Assembly (NCBI GenBank): GCA_013054445.1
Contig: JAAMPI010001263.1
Span: forward strand, 1 to 16,881
Source of the DNA: Cudoniella acicularis
Taxonomy: Eukaryota; Ascomycota; Leotiomycetes; Helotiales; Helotiaceae
Length of the DNA: 16,881 nt
Reading direction: 5' to 3'
The notes below the pieces were generated by a model that ran no database searches, was not told the DNA's origin, and worked only from the letters and a program-made list of their open reading frames with translations. Shown in pieces: positions 8,717-16,806 of the stretch (the stretch's first letter is position 1; every line of letters starts with the position of its first letter). The translations under genes were made by a program, and so were the position numbers.

Positions 8717-9217
8717 TTACTTTTTTATTTTAGTCTTCTCTAGTTTCTTAATCTCTTCTTCTTTAGTATATCTTATATTCTTATAATACTCTCTTATTCT
8801 CTTATCTTTTACTTTTTTTTTCTTTTTTAATATCTTCTTTATAGCTTTAGTTTACTTTTTTATTAGCTTAAAGTTATACTAATATCTATTCTCTAGTTTT
8901 TATAAGCTTTTATTAAATATTATCTTTTAAATCTTTATCTAAAAAGATATCTTCTTAAAGACAGTATAGCTTTATAAAAGAAAATAGATCTCTTAAGATT
9001 TTAAGTTAACTTAAAACTACTAATAGTATATTAGATATAAGAGTAGTTAAATAAGAGTCTTCTTTTTTATTTATTCTAGAGGTTTTAGAATAAATAATCT
9101 TAGGATTAATAACTCTATTATCTCTAAATAGGATTCTAGCTTTTTTCTAAATAGATTTAATATTATTAGATATTATATCTAGCTTTCTAGCTGTTATAGC
9201 TCTATAAAGGCACTAGG
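8717..9217 (-). pseudogene. RIP-mutated pogo/Fot-type transposase, C-terminal part
   Basis: Read on the - strand from ~9217: LYRAITARKLD, NNIKSI (then a stop where Trp is expected), KKARILFRDNRVINP, later FNKSL-KLENRY-YNFKLIKK, a long Lys run and KRIREYYKNIRYTKEEEI. This matches the end of fungal pogo/Fot (DDE_1, CENP-B-like) transposases: an NI-SG(F/W)R--G--PFNP---L segment after the catalytic core, then a coiled-coil-like stretch, then a KRKRI--GG-LTKEEG tail. Stops and Tyr/Lys/Ile replacements fit RIP, and the two parts are in different frames. The DNA-binding and catalytic domains are not present in the window, because sequence upstream of 9217 changes abruptly to GC-richer DNA. Confidence 0.6.
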
Positions 9218-9357
9218 GGCTCTAACGTTACGTAAAGGCGTATTTATAAGAAGTGTTATATTTACGAAGAAACTAAGCTAAGGAGAGAAGAAGAGAGGTG
9301 GCCTTAAAGGGGCCTTATATATAGGAGGTGAGTCTAGCACGGACTAGGACACGTGAC

Positions 9358-9429
9358 AAGGGGGACGCGTCAGGTAAGGGGGACGCGTCAGGTAAGGGGG
9401 ACGCGTCAGGTAAAGGGGACGCGTCAAAC
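9358..9429. repeat. 18-bp GC-rich minisatellite, four units
   Basis: Three exact copies of AAGGGGGACGCGTCAGGT start at 9358, 9376 and 9394; a fourth, diverged copy starts at 9412. Each unit carries ACGCGTCA, and CACGTGAC lies immediately before the array (9350-9357). The array sits in an island of higher GC (about 9205-9430) between two RIP-mutated transposase tails that point away from each other. Confidence 0.85.
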
Positions 9430-10052
9430 CAGGTCTATAACACTATTAGATACGAAGCTCTAACTATTCTTTAAAATAATTAAAGAACTCGCTATATAAT
9501 CTATAATCGACTAATATACGAAAAACGGGTTAATTAAGTCTTTAAAGCGTAAAAAGCGGTATTATAACCGCAGGAAAAAGCTTAATCTAGTTAATAAAAA
9601 AAGATAATAGCCTATAGCTGTTTAGTATATCTTAAATAAAGGCCGTATAGGCTTTTTAAGTAGAGAAAGAAGAGAAAGAAGAGTAGGAAAAAGCTTAAAT
9701 AGACTCGAATAAAGCTATTATTATAACTAAAAAGGAAAAGAAGGAGACAGAGAAGGTAGAGAAGGCCTTATAAGCCTTTATACGGCAGGCTAATAAGGAC
9801 GAGATCGAAGCCTAGGAAAAGACTAAAAAGCAGGCTTAAAAAAAAGAAAGAAGATTAAGCTAAAAAAAGCTTTAAACGATACTCTTAAACAAACTAGGTC
9901 TCTTGCGAAGTCTAGGAAGGCACCTATTAGTAAAAAGAAGGCAGCACGATTTACTAGTATTAGTACTAAGAAGGGGGGTCCTACTAAGCTAGAAAAACGT
10001 TTAAAGGCAGGCCGGGTAATAAAAGCATCACGTATCTTCGAGCAGGGCACTT
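9430..10052 (+). pseudogene. RIP-mutated basic C-terminal tail, probably of a DDE transposase
   Basis: The + strand reads as a highly basic, Lys/Arg/Gln/Glu-rich protein tail broken by RIP-type stops and at least one frameshift near 9855. Legible pieces are KSLKRKKR, YILNKGRIGFLSRE, RQANKDEIEA, then RKAPISKKKAARF, TKKGGPTKLEKRLKAGR and IKASRIFEQGT before TAA at 10050-10052. Fungal Tc5/pogo-like DDE transposases often end in such a charged tail with an RGR-(I/V)--P--F-like finish, which is why I favour that assignment. No catalytic motif is present, so the family remains uncertain. The - strand frame 9823-10050 is its antisense shadow. Confidence 0.42.
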
Positions 10053-10631
10053 AAAAATTATATATTTNTTATATATTAACTTTTAATCTATTTATATCTT
10101 TAATAGTAAATTATTATCTTACGTGGTTATTTAATTATTAATTTTTAAAGTAGGTGGTGGGTTTGGTTACATAAGCGGGAATTTAACCGGGGTGGGAATT
10201 CAAACGGGAATTCGAGTATACCTTGGTAGTTCACCCTGACCTCCCCATCTTCGTTTTCTGCTCAGACGCTAATCACCCTTGGCTTAGCCAGCTCACCCGA
10301 GCAGTCCTTGTGTTCCCCTAAGAACCCCTAGGCGTCTCATCATGTAAGCGACCAACTAGGTACCAAATTGGTTAGCGTAATAACCTGAACCTTAAGGTAA
10401 CCAATATGAGAGATTGGTCAGCGGAGGTCGCGACGGAACAAGATCCACCTGCCCCTTAACAAGTGACTTTACCTCTGTTTGGAAGTTTTTGATTAAGTTC
10501 ACGTGTATTTTTTAATTTCTATTTTTGCTACCCTGATCTATTTTTCTTTCTTTCTACCGCTATCCCACTTTCGCACTTCCGCTCTTCCCCTGACACAATC
10601 CAAGACCTATCTAGTCTAGTTACAGCTCAAA
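10053..10631 (+). promoter_or_regulatory. Upstream region of the Zn2Cys6 regulator gene
   Basis: The first ~90 bases are still RIP-like AT-rich DNA (one N at 10068); after ~10140 the composition is normal. GGGAATT occurs three times (10177, 10194, 10206). CCAAT-type sites are ACCAAATTGGT at 10362-10372, CCAAT at 10401-10405 and ATTGG at 10413-10417, facing each other. A pyrimidine-rich tract at about 10524-10592 precedes the ATG by ~40 bp, a common core-promoter feature in filamentous fungi. No clear TATA box was seen. Confidence 0.5.
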
Positions 10632-12640
10632 ATGGACCAGCACAAAGGCTCTAGAAAGGTGCGTCACCTTTCATCGCTGCTTGAAATGTGCTGCATGTTC
10701 GTTCGAAGCTAACTCAGTTCATTATCAAGGCCTGTGATCTCTGTTACAACAAGAGAATCAAATGCGATACACAGAAGCCTCGCTGCTCCCATTGTGTGGT
10801 GTATAAATCCGAGTGCACTTACAAAGCTGCCAGCCGGAAAGTGGCGTCTAGGAATCAGCGGCCCATAAATGGACAAGACGCTCTGCAGATTCATGTCGAG
10901 CGTCTTGAGACTCGTCTCAGCCAAGCTCTAGAGAGGATCGACAGGCTGGAAAGCATGGCACCTCAAATGGGAATCGCTCCCGAGTTCTCGTCGCTAGTTG
11001 AGGGTGAAGACATAAGGCCGCCCGAGGAGAACCTGCATAATCCGTTCATGGACTTACCGCCAATACAAGAAGTCCTGCCGGCGGTAGAAAATTTCCTGAC
11101 AACATTCAATTCCTTCTTTCCTCTCTTTCATCCCGGGACATTGCTGCGCACCGTAGAGAACTGGTACTCGTATCCAAATCAGAGAGATTCTACTGTCTGG
11201 GCAGCCATCAACGTGGTTCTCGCGCTTGCCCATCGCCAGAGCGATCCGGACGGTACAATCCCCAGCAAAAGCATCGCCGAATACCTGAATAATGCACAGT
11301 CAGTGTTGACCGAGGTAATGATGCGCGAAACGGACATCATTAATGTTCAGGTACTCATAGGTTTGGTCATATTGTTTCAGGGGGCACTGGATCTGGGACC
11401 GCCCACAATGCTGATCGCTACCGCTCTACGCTTGGCACATAAACTAGGACTCCACACCCGAAAAAGTTCTGAGAATTTGGAGCTTTCAGAGGCCTTGCAA
11501 CGAAATCGCATCTTTTGGATAGCTTATATCCTTGATAGGGATATCAGCATGCGAACCAGACAGCCGCCTCTCCAGCTCGACAGCGACATCGACCTTGATT
11601 TGCCGCCAGATGAGCCGGATAATAGCGAGGAAGGGTTTGTTTTCACCGCAAATGGGCATTCTAAGTTAAACTTCCTCCGCGCTCGAGTGCAACTGGCGCG
11701 CATCCAGGGAAGTACTTACTACTGTCTGTATTCGGTACGCGCACAAAATTCGGGTCCTGACGAGCGAGCCGAGAATATAACACATATCCATCAGATGCTG
11801 GACAAGTGGATTTCCCAAGTGCCGCCAGATTTTAGCCCTAGATTGTTGTCACAAGCTGGTTCGCCGGGGTTGGTAAGGTACTTTTGTGTCCTCTACGCTA
11901 CACACCTGTTATGCCGAGGCCTAGTTGCCCAAGCTCACGCCTGGAATTCGCAGTGGATGGGAAGCCTGCAAGACTATGGCAAAAGAGCTGCTGCGGGAGA
12001 AGCAACAGCACCAAACCCACTTCCACAATGCTGGCAGACTCTTGTGAACGAATCTCGGGAGTTCATGGTGCTATTTATGAGTGTAGAGCGAAAAGACACC
12101 GCCTTCATCTGGTGAGAAGCCTTGTACCCCATTTTGTGTGGCCTGACTTTGCGACTAACAATGCAATTGTGCAGGATGACTATCTGCACATACATTTCTT
12201 CTCTGATTTGTCTAACAGCTAACAACATGTGCAACCCGCAGCACGGAGCTCTCGAGGTTGACAAGCAAATAGTAGACACAGCGTTGCAATTTGTGGACGA
12301 AATAGTGCGGCAGACGACCCTCGAGCCAATGCGGAGGTTACAGGATGCGTGCAAAGAGCTTAGTCGGCACGCGCTCGTCATTTCCCAGCAGGAAAGACAT
12401 GACGAGCTACCAGTGGCTAGCCAGTTTTTGAGCGCGGAGTCTCCATCAGTATTTGTTGGGTATGGGAGCGAGGAGGTCATTGCTGGATATGGACACAAGC
12501 AACCCTCTGGAGCTTCCGCTCCTATGACATCCTTGAGTCCTGGCCGGGAATCGCCAGGAGCGAGTACTGAGGCTGGTGCCCATGTATGGCTTGATAACTT
12601 GGACTTTAGTCCGAGTTTTTTCTTGGGAAACCAGGGTTAG
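10632..12640 (+). CDS. Zn2Cys6 transcription factor, three exons, 624 aa
   Basis: Join 10632-10658, 10730-12111 and 12175-12640. The N-terminus MDQHKGSRK is a 27-nt first exon. The 71-nt intron (GTGCGT...CAAG) has GCTAAC at 10708-10713; skipping it would leave the frame with only a GTG start. The Zn2Cys6 cluster is C11-X2-C14-X6-C21-X6-C28-X2-C31-X6-C38. A short coiled coil follows at residues ~62-85, probably for dimerisation. The fungal transcription-factor domain then runs from ~115: FLTTFNSFFPLFHP, ALRLAHKLGLH, RNRIFWIAYILDRDISMR, SDIDLDLPP. The second intron (12112-12174, GTGAGA...GCAG, CTAAC at 12155-12159) splits a Trp codon and restores the usual IW-x-x-I, then ANN and NPQ stretch. 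The tail has WLDNLDF, a possible activation patch. Nuclear regulator by family; target unknown. The gene looks intact. Confidence 0.88.
10659..10729 (+). other. Intron 1 of the Zn2Cys6 regulator
   Basis: Phase-0 intron of 71 nt: donor GTGCGT, branch GCTAAC (10708-10713) 16 nt before the acceptor AG at 10728-10729. It separates a tiny 9-codon exon from the zinc cluster, a frequent arrangement in this family. Confidence 0.8.
12112..12174 (+). other. Intron 2 of the Zn2Cys6 regulator
   Basis: Phase-2 intron of 63 nt: donor GTGAGA, branch ACTAAC (12154-12159), acceptor GTGCAG. Retention would end the protein directly after FIW; removal joins it to a conserved MTICTYISSL segment. Confidence 0.85.
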
Positions 12641-13165
12641 CTTGGTCGAAGGCACGTTGTTTGCTGTATCATATTCAGTCAAAAGAACCCGTCCCAAGAA
12701 AAAAATCAACATTTTCCCTTGAGTTCCTAACGTAACTTGCGTGTGAGAAATCTTTTGGGTAGATGTTTAAATAATTCTGAATCTTGAATCGCCAATGTAC
12801 TCTGTATATGAAACAAGCTTTTCCTCTTTATCCCGTCCGGACCGTTCTCGCTTATTTCATTCAGAACACCTCAAGTCGTTATAAATTCAGCCCCAGACAA
12901 TTATAAGAGATGCTGTTTTCCCAAATGAGTTAGGATTTCGAAGTGTTGTGATTGAAATAAGCCAGGTAGTAAGCAAGTGTTGGGCAAAACAGTATATTAT
13001 CAATCAGAGCTTCTTGCATCCCACCGATATCAACTACAAATCAACCAACAGGAAAATCTCAGCCCTCTTCAGTCAGGGTTGAATCTTCTCCATCTTTTCC
13101 CGGGGCTTTCCCGCCCTGTCCAACCCAACGCAGGGGCTATCAAACGCAGGGATTTTCACGGAACC

Positions 13166-13173
13166 TCCGCGGA
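13166..13173. promoter_or_regulatory. TCCGCGGA, candidate Zn2Cys6 binding site
   Basis: A perfect palindrome of everted CCG/CGG triplets, 320 bp upstream of the SDR start. The same octamer is the pleiotropic drug response element bound by the Zn2Cys6 factors Pdr1/Pdr3 in budding yeast. Use by the neighbouring regulator is inference. Confidence 0.45.
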
Positions 13174-13347
13174 AGCTGTCGAGGTTGAAGCACGTGGAAA
13201 GTGGGCAGTAGTGATTATCAAGCATACACATCATTGCATAGATTTCTGGTACAATATTTGTAAGTAGAGGTTCCGGAATCCCGCCAATACTCCTCTTACC
13301 AATCGTTATTTCTTTTGATATTCTGCCGTTTCGTTTTCCAGAGCTAG

Positions 13348-13354
13348 TATATAA
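13348..13354 (+). promoter_or_regulatory. TATA box of the SDR gene
   Basis: TATATAA in GTATATAAGCCC context, ~140 bp upstream of the ATG, with CCAAT ~60 bp further upstream. Confidence 0.5.
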
Positions 13355-13492
13355 GCCCTACTGTCTACATATCGAACTTAGAAAGACGTGAAATTTTCAA
13401 AACGTTAACCAAGGATACAATCATCTTTGCAATTACCTAACCGCCTAATATTTTCCACTGGTTTACGTAGCACCCACTCACACACCCTCACA

Positions 13493-14457
13493 ATGACGAG
13501 CAAGCGCCAAATAGAGGTCCCAAAATTCGTCTCTTTCACAAAGATATATCATTCCAAGCCATACCCGTTCATCTCGCCCACCCGACCCGAACTCTCAGCG
13601 GCCGGGAAGAATGTCGTTGTTACAGGAGGAGGAACAGGCATTGGCAAAGCCATTGCCATCGCGTTCGCCCAGGCCGGTGCCTCATGTATTGCCATTCTCG
13701 GGCGCCGTCTCGATCGCCTCCAAACCACCGCAACTGAAATCACCATCGCCAGCCCTGCAACTCGGATTCTCTTCGAGACTACCGACGTTTCTCAACGTGC
13801 ATCTATTGATCGTGCCCTGAAGAACATCACGGACCAGGTGGGCAGGATCGATGTCTTCGTCTCCAACGCAGGAATGCTGCCAACTCAGGCCCCGGTTGCC
13901 GGTTACGACGAGAGCGAATTCAGACATGGCTTCGAGCTCAATGTCATTGGGGCCTTCAACACCGTACAGGCTTTCTTGCCACTGGCAGCCCCAGGAGCCA
14001 AGCTTTTCAACACGTCATCTCTCATTGCACACGTCGTGCCATGGCAGGATATGTTTGCTTACGCTGTCGACAAAGCGGCCACTACCAAGATGTTTGATTA
14101 TATTGCAGCCGAAAACCCGGACTTGCACGTCGTGAATGTGCAGCCAGGGGTTGTTGTTACGGAGATGAGCAGTGGCACAGACATACCTGTCGAGGCTCAG
14201 GATGAGCGTGAGTTAGCATTTTCCCTCATAGTCTGTTGTAATTCATTACTTACTATTGTTTCGTTATGAGCTCTGCTAAGCCCGTTCCAGCAGGGCTTGC
14301 CGGGGCCTTTCTGGTGTGGCTTGCATCACCCGAGGCGAAGTTCCTCAAGGGAAAGTTTGTGTGGGTCAACTGGGATGCGGAAGAGCTGATTTCTCGCGCG
14401 AAGGAGATCGAGAATTCCTTGCTCCTCAGAGTGCTTCTAAATGGCGTCACTATGTAG
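13493..14457 (+). CDS. Short-chain dehydrogenase/reductase, two exons, 293 aa
   Basis: Join 13493-14207 and 14291-14457. The start is ATG in CTCACAATGAC; the frame upstream to 13427 has no ATG. This is a classical SDR with a Rossmann fold: cofactor motif TGGGTGIG at residues 44-51, D98, N125-A-G127, N150, S175/S176, Y190-x3-K194 and PG at 218-219, so the full N-S-Y-K tetrad is present. Arg71-Arg72 after the second strand suggests NADP(H) preference (inference). The family oxidises or reduces alcohol/carbonyl groups; the substrate is unknown. The intron (83 nt, GTGAGT...TTCCAG) is phase 1; the CCAG acceptor at 14287-14290 was chosen because it keeps frame and gives DEPGLAGAFLVWLASPEAKF. Using CAG three bases later costs one residue. 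The C-terminus KGKFVWVNWDAEEL is family-typical, so the gene looks complete. No signal peptide; probably cytosolic. Confidence 0.88.
14208..14290 (+). other. Intron of the SDR gene
   Basis: 83 nt, donor GTGAGT, acceptor TTCCAG, a weak branch-like GCTAAG at 14275-14280. The next CAG (ending 14293) is a NAGNAG-type alternative acceptor, also in frame. Confidence 0.7.
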
Positions 14458-14938
14458 CTTTTTCACAAGGAACATATGGGATATCAGTTCCTAGATAGTG
14501 AGAAATTAGTACACTCGTTAAATACTTTCTATTGTCTTACTGACTATTTCTTGCATAATTGTAAAACACTTAATGCTTTTTGACAGACACAGCAGAAAGA
14601 GAAGACCAGGTTCAAATAGAACCTCTGGTGACTCCCTAATACATTGAAACAAGGAGCGGTAGTTTAATTACCCACCACTGCACCACATGTATATCCTGTC
14701 AGTCAAGCCGACGCTGAGGTTGACTGTCTAAGATTTGCCGACCATCAACCCAAATCAGACGTATAAATTAGCCCTACATGCTTCTGATTCCTGTGACTCA
14801 TCTAGATAGTATCATGAAGCATACTATTAGCCAATACGCTAGCTTGAATCTATCAGTTAGCTACCGAGGATAGGATCGTTACACCAAAGCCCCTTCCCAC
14901 GTCAGTTTCATGCGTCGTAAGCAACTGGTCGGGAATGT
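14458..14938. other. SDR 3' region, no gene seen
   Basis: Normal composition with no supported frame. Two short inverted repeats occur: AGGTTC/GAACCT at about 14608-14624, and CAGTCAA (14700-14706) with TTGACTG (14720-14726). The GGTTCAAAT there is not part of a tRNA: no matching A-box or cloverleaf is found. Confidence 0.45.
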
Positions 14939-14962
14939 GCTATGTCTCGGCAGAGACATAGC
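14939..14962. repeat. 10-bp perfect hairpin with 4-nt loop
   Basis: GCTATGTCTC (14939-14948) and GAGACATAGC (14953-14962) are exact reverse complements around GGCA. There is no T-run after it to suggest a pol III or bacterial-style terminator. The role is unknown. Confidence 0.6.
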
Positions 14963-15239
14963 CCAGCTTGTCATGATAAATCTAGGTCGTCTGCCCGCTC
15001 ACTGACTGAGCATCAGGACACTGCATTTTCTTCTGTACCCACCAGTCTTCGTTTCTTTATTGGGACTTCGATATCAATTTCCTCTCTAGTATCACCAAAC
15101 CCGTCAGATTTCGGTATTATATCCAGTACACTTACGTCCCAAGCGGCAATTGAATCTCTCGATATAATAAGTCTGTCAAAATACGCAGTAATAGTAGAAA
15201 ATCATCGTAACAACACTTCTACCGCCAAAGACAGACAAA
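14963..15239. other. Ambiguous coding-like stretch, unassigned
   Basis: Both strands are open for long stretches. The + frame from 14942 (ATG inside the hairpin) is Ser/Thr-rich low complexity. The - frame 15013-15201 reads DSIAAWDVSVLDIIP, REEIDIEVPIKKRRLVG and ends in TGA, which looks more protein-like but has no ATG and stops abruptly upstream. I cannot assign a gene to either. Confidence 0.25.
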
Positions 15240-15638
15240 ATGCCGGCCATGCCCCAAGCAAGCCGGCCACAGAAGATCATCCGAACAACATTCTACTACG
15301 AGTGAAGAATATAATTCCAATCATTCCTTAGGAGACCCCTTGAAGGATGGGTCCACCCTGCAATACCGACCTCTTTGACACAGGAAGATAAAGACTTCTG
15401 TACCGCTGTCTTGTTTTGCAAACAATTTCTTGAGATGGAGAGGACCCAAGGCGGGCGCAACCAAGAAAACAACCCATTGTTAAGCAGAATATCAGGCACG
15501 CTTCCTTCCTTTGACTTTTGTTCAGTATCTGACACTATTAGCAGGTTTTGGAAAGCAAACGCTCCTCAGGCCGATTTAGATCACAACCCACAAATTACAG
15601 CTGCCGACGATAAATGCAAACGTTGTATATGCAGCTGA
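15240..15638 (+). pseudogene. Possible small gene or relic, unidentified
   Basis: ATG at 15240 in good context (GACAAAATGCC) opens MPAMPQASRPQKIIRTTFYY and meets TGA at 15303. The same frame resumes after ~30 nt as RPLEGWVHPAIPTSLTQED, KDFCTAVLFCKQFLEMER, then ISGTLPSFDFCSVSDT to TGA at 15636. A GTGAAG...CCTTAG segment of 30 nt would remove both stops in frame, but that is shorter than normal fungal introns. Broken gene is therefore the safer reading. No domain recognised. Its last ~15 codons overlap the end of the - strand Tc1-like relic and are probably not native. Confidence 0.27.
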
Positions 15639-16376
15639 ATGAGGCCCTGCGTTGTCCTGCTGAAAAACAAGGCCTGGATGTGAAATTATATACTCTTGAA
15701 CCAAAGGAAGCACATGTTCAGTATACGAATTGGCATTAATATTGCTCCATGCTTTCTCCCAAAACAAATGGTTTCCTTTACCATATTTGCCACTTATGCT
15801 GCTCCAAAACACCCAACCAATTCGTTTTTGCTAATATGGTTCAACACAGTCGGGATGAAAAAGCTTGTCTGGTTCAATTTTCCGAGTAATTTTGGTTGCT
15901 TTGTATATCTGCCCATTGTTTACCGGTTCAATTAACATAACTATGTGCAAATTCTAGTTGTAAAATACGGTTGTTTTTTTTTTGGAAATGAGTGGGCGTG
16001 TTCTAGCATTTCGGCGAACAAAACCCTCCTTTTTAAAAGCTGTCCGAATAGCATCTATACTACAGGACCACCCTAGAATGTTTGGTATGTTTTCCCATGA
16101 TATTCGGCGGTTGATTTTAGAGTTGCAGATTCAATCGATCAAAAATTTGCGCCGAGGAGTATTGAGGAATGGTCGTTTTCCGGAACGCCTTTTTTGAGGT
16201 GTAACTGGGTGTTTGAGAGCATAATTGATTTGATATTTGCTGAATTTGTGCAATTGTAATATAATTTGATCAACTATAAAGCCAGCATGATAATATAAAG
16301 TATGAATTCGTAATCGGTCGTCGCGAGTAGTCGAAACGGTGGATTTCGGAGTAAGAATGTGAATTGTAGTTTTCAT
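15576..16376 (-). pseudogene. Tc1-like transposase relic (DDE_3 type)
   Basis: From ATG 16376 the - strand encodes a Tc1/mariner-type transposase in several frames. First come an HTH, RLRIHTLYYHAGFIVDQI, then YALKHPVTPQKRRSGKRP and LNTPRRKFLID. Second, in another frame (~16115-15975), are ISWENIPNILGWS, AIRTAFKKEGFVRRNAR and RPLISKK. Third, after an eight-A run, come RILQLEFAHSYVN and TGKQW. Last (~15870-15590), after a deletion, are PDCVEPY, FWSSISGKYGKG, HLFWEKAWSNIN, EYIISHPGLVFQQDNAGPHSA. QQDNAGPHSA carries the second catalytic Asp. The region of the first Asp (SDET in relatives) is damaged, and the part with the third acidic residue (SPDLNPIE) is missing below ~15600. CA and TG are normal, so decay was by indels rather than RIP. 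No inverted terminal repeats were matched. Confidence 0.78.
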
Positions 16377-16543
16377 TGTTAATATTGTTGATATTGTAAA
16401 GCGGCATTGGCGATATTTAGAAGTCTAAGTGTGTAAAGATTGAGAACCACCCTAATCATGCTAAGGCGCTATGATTTATTTCCCTTGATACGTTGTAATG
16501 TCTGCGTTGTGGAGGCATTTGGACTAGTAAGTTGCCCCCCCTA
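16377..16543. other. Upstream flank of the Tc1-like relic, nothing further seen
   Basis: AT-rich DNA holding the 5' untranslated side of the Tc1-like gene. I looked for a terminal repeat matching GAGAACCACCC near 16441 on the other side of the element and found none. Confidence 0.4.
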
Positions 16544-16806
16544 GTAGTGGGCATCCCCCTGTAGTGGGTACTGTAGTGGGGAAAGCTGCCACTCTCGGAG
16601 GGTTAGTTCTCCCGCTCCGGACTACCCATAAGTGTATTTATACTCTCCTTTCTCCCTTAGGGAGAGGGGACAACAACGGAACAAGATCAAGTCAGCGATA
16701 AAGATGTGCCTGTAATTTGTGTTTATACCGCTATTTTGGGGGACGCGGTTTACTCCCTTATTCTTGTCCTTTTACAGTACCCTCGCTTAGCTCATCGCAA
16801 TAACAC
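16544..16806 (+). mobile_element. LTR-like segment, possible solo LTR
   Basis: The segment begins with three GTAGTGGG motifs (16544, 16561, 16573). It then has a TATA-like GTATTTATACTC near 16633 and a TCTCCC/GGGAGA hairpin at 16651-16665, followed by ACAACAACGGAACAAG, and ends around GCTCATCGCAATAACA. This order (TATA, pyrimidine tract with GGGAGAG hairpin, then a C-rich TTCTTGTCC...CTCATCGCA end) resembles fungal LTRs. A TG...CA reading would be about 16560-16805. No target-site duplication, primer-binding site or gag/pol is visible, and the second LTR, if any, lies outside the window. Confidence 0.4.

Larger units (their letters stand above)
12641..13492 (+). promoter_or_regulatory. Intergenic region: regulator 3' end and SDR promoter
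   Basis: 852 bp without a supportable gene; the + frame at 12977-13267 begins with GTG and lacks domains. Regulatory candidates are GTCCGGAC at 12835-12842, TCCGCGGA at 13166-13173, TTCCGGAA at 13271-13278, CCAAT at 13284-13288 and TATATAA at 13348-13354. The TATA element is ~140 bp before the SDR ATG, which would give a 5' untranslated region of about 110 nt. Confidence 0.55.

Noticed and set aside
5918..9429. CRISPR-like arrays at the 15-bp and 18-bp repeats
   Set aside because: Units are directly tandem without spacers, and the genome is eukaryotic; these are minisatellites.
10688..10729. GTG start of the regulator at 10688
   Set aside because: Non-ATG start inside a sequence with complete intron signals; the ATG exon at 10632 gives a better N-terminus.
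11974..12712. - strand frames opposite the regulator's last exons
   Set aside because: They are antisense shadows of well-supported exons with conserved domains and splice sites.
12977..13267. Small + frame between regulator and SDR
   Set aside because: Starts at GTG, no domain, and overlaps the presumed SDR promoter elements.
14253..14498. Separate small genes overlapping the SDR 3' exon
   Set aside because: The in-frame one is the second SDR exon; the others are shadows in different frames.
14605..14626. tRNA-like GGTTCAAAT with a small stem
   Set aside because: No A-box, acceptor stem or cloverleaf could be built around it.
10177..16580. Same 17/12-base spacing of the GGGAATT triplet (10177-10212) and the GTAGTGGG triplet (16544-16580)
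   Set aside because: The motifs and the DNA between them do not match, so the equal spacing is most likely coincidence.
10436..16688. Shared 13-mer ACGGAACAAGATC near 10436 and 16676 as a common transposon end
   Set aside because: Similarity does not extend beyond the 13 bases, and a match of this length is expected by chance once or twice in a window of this size.
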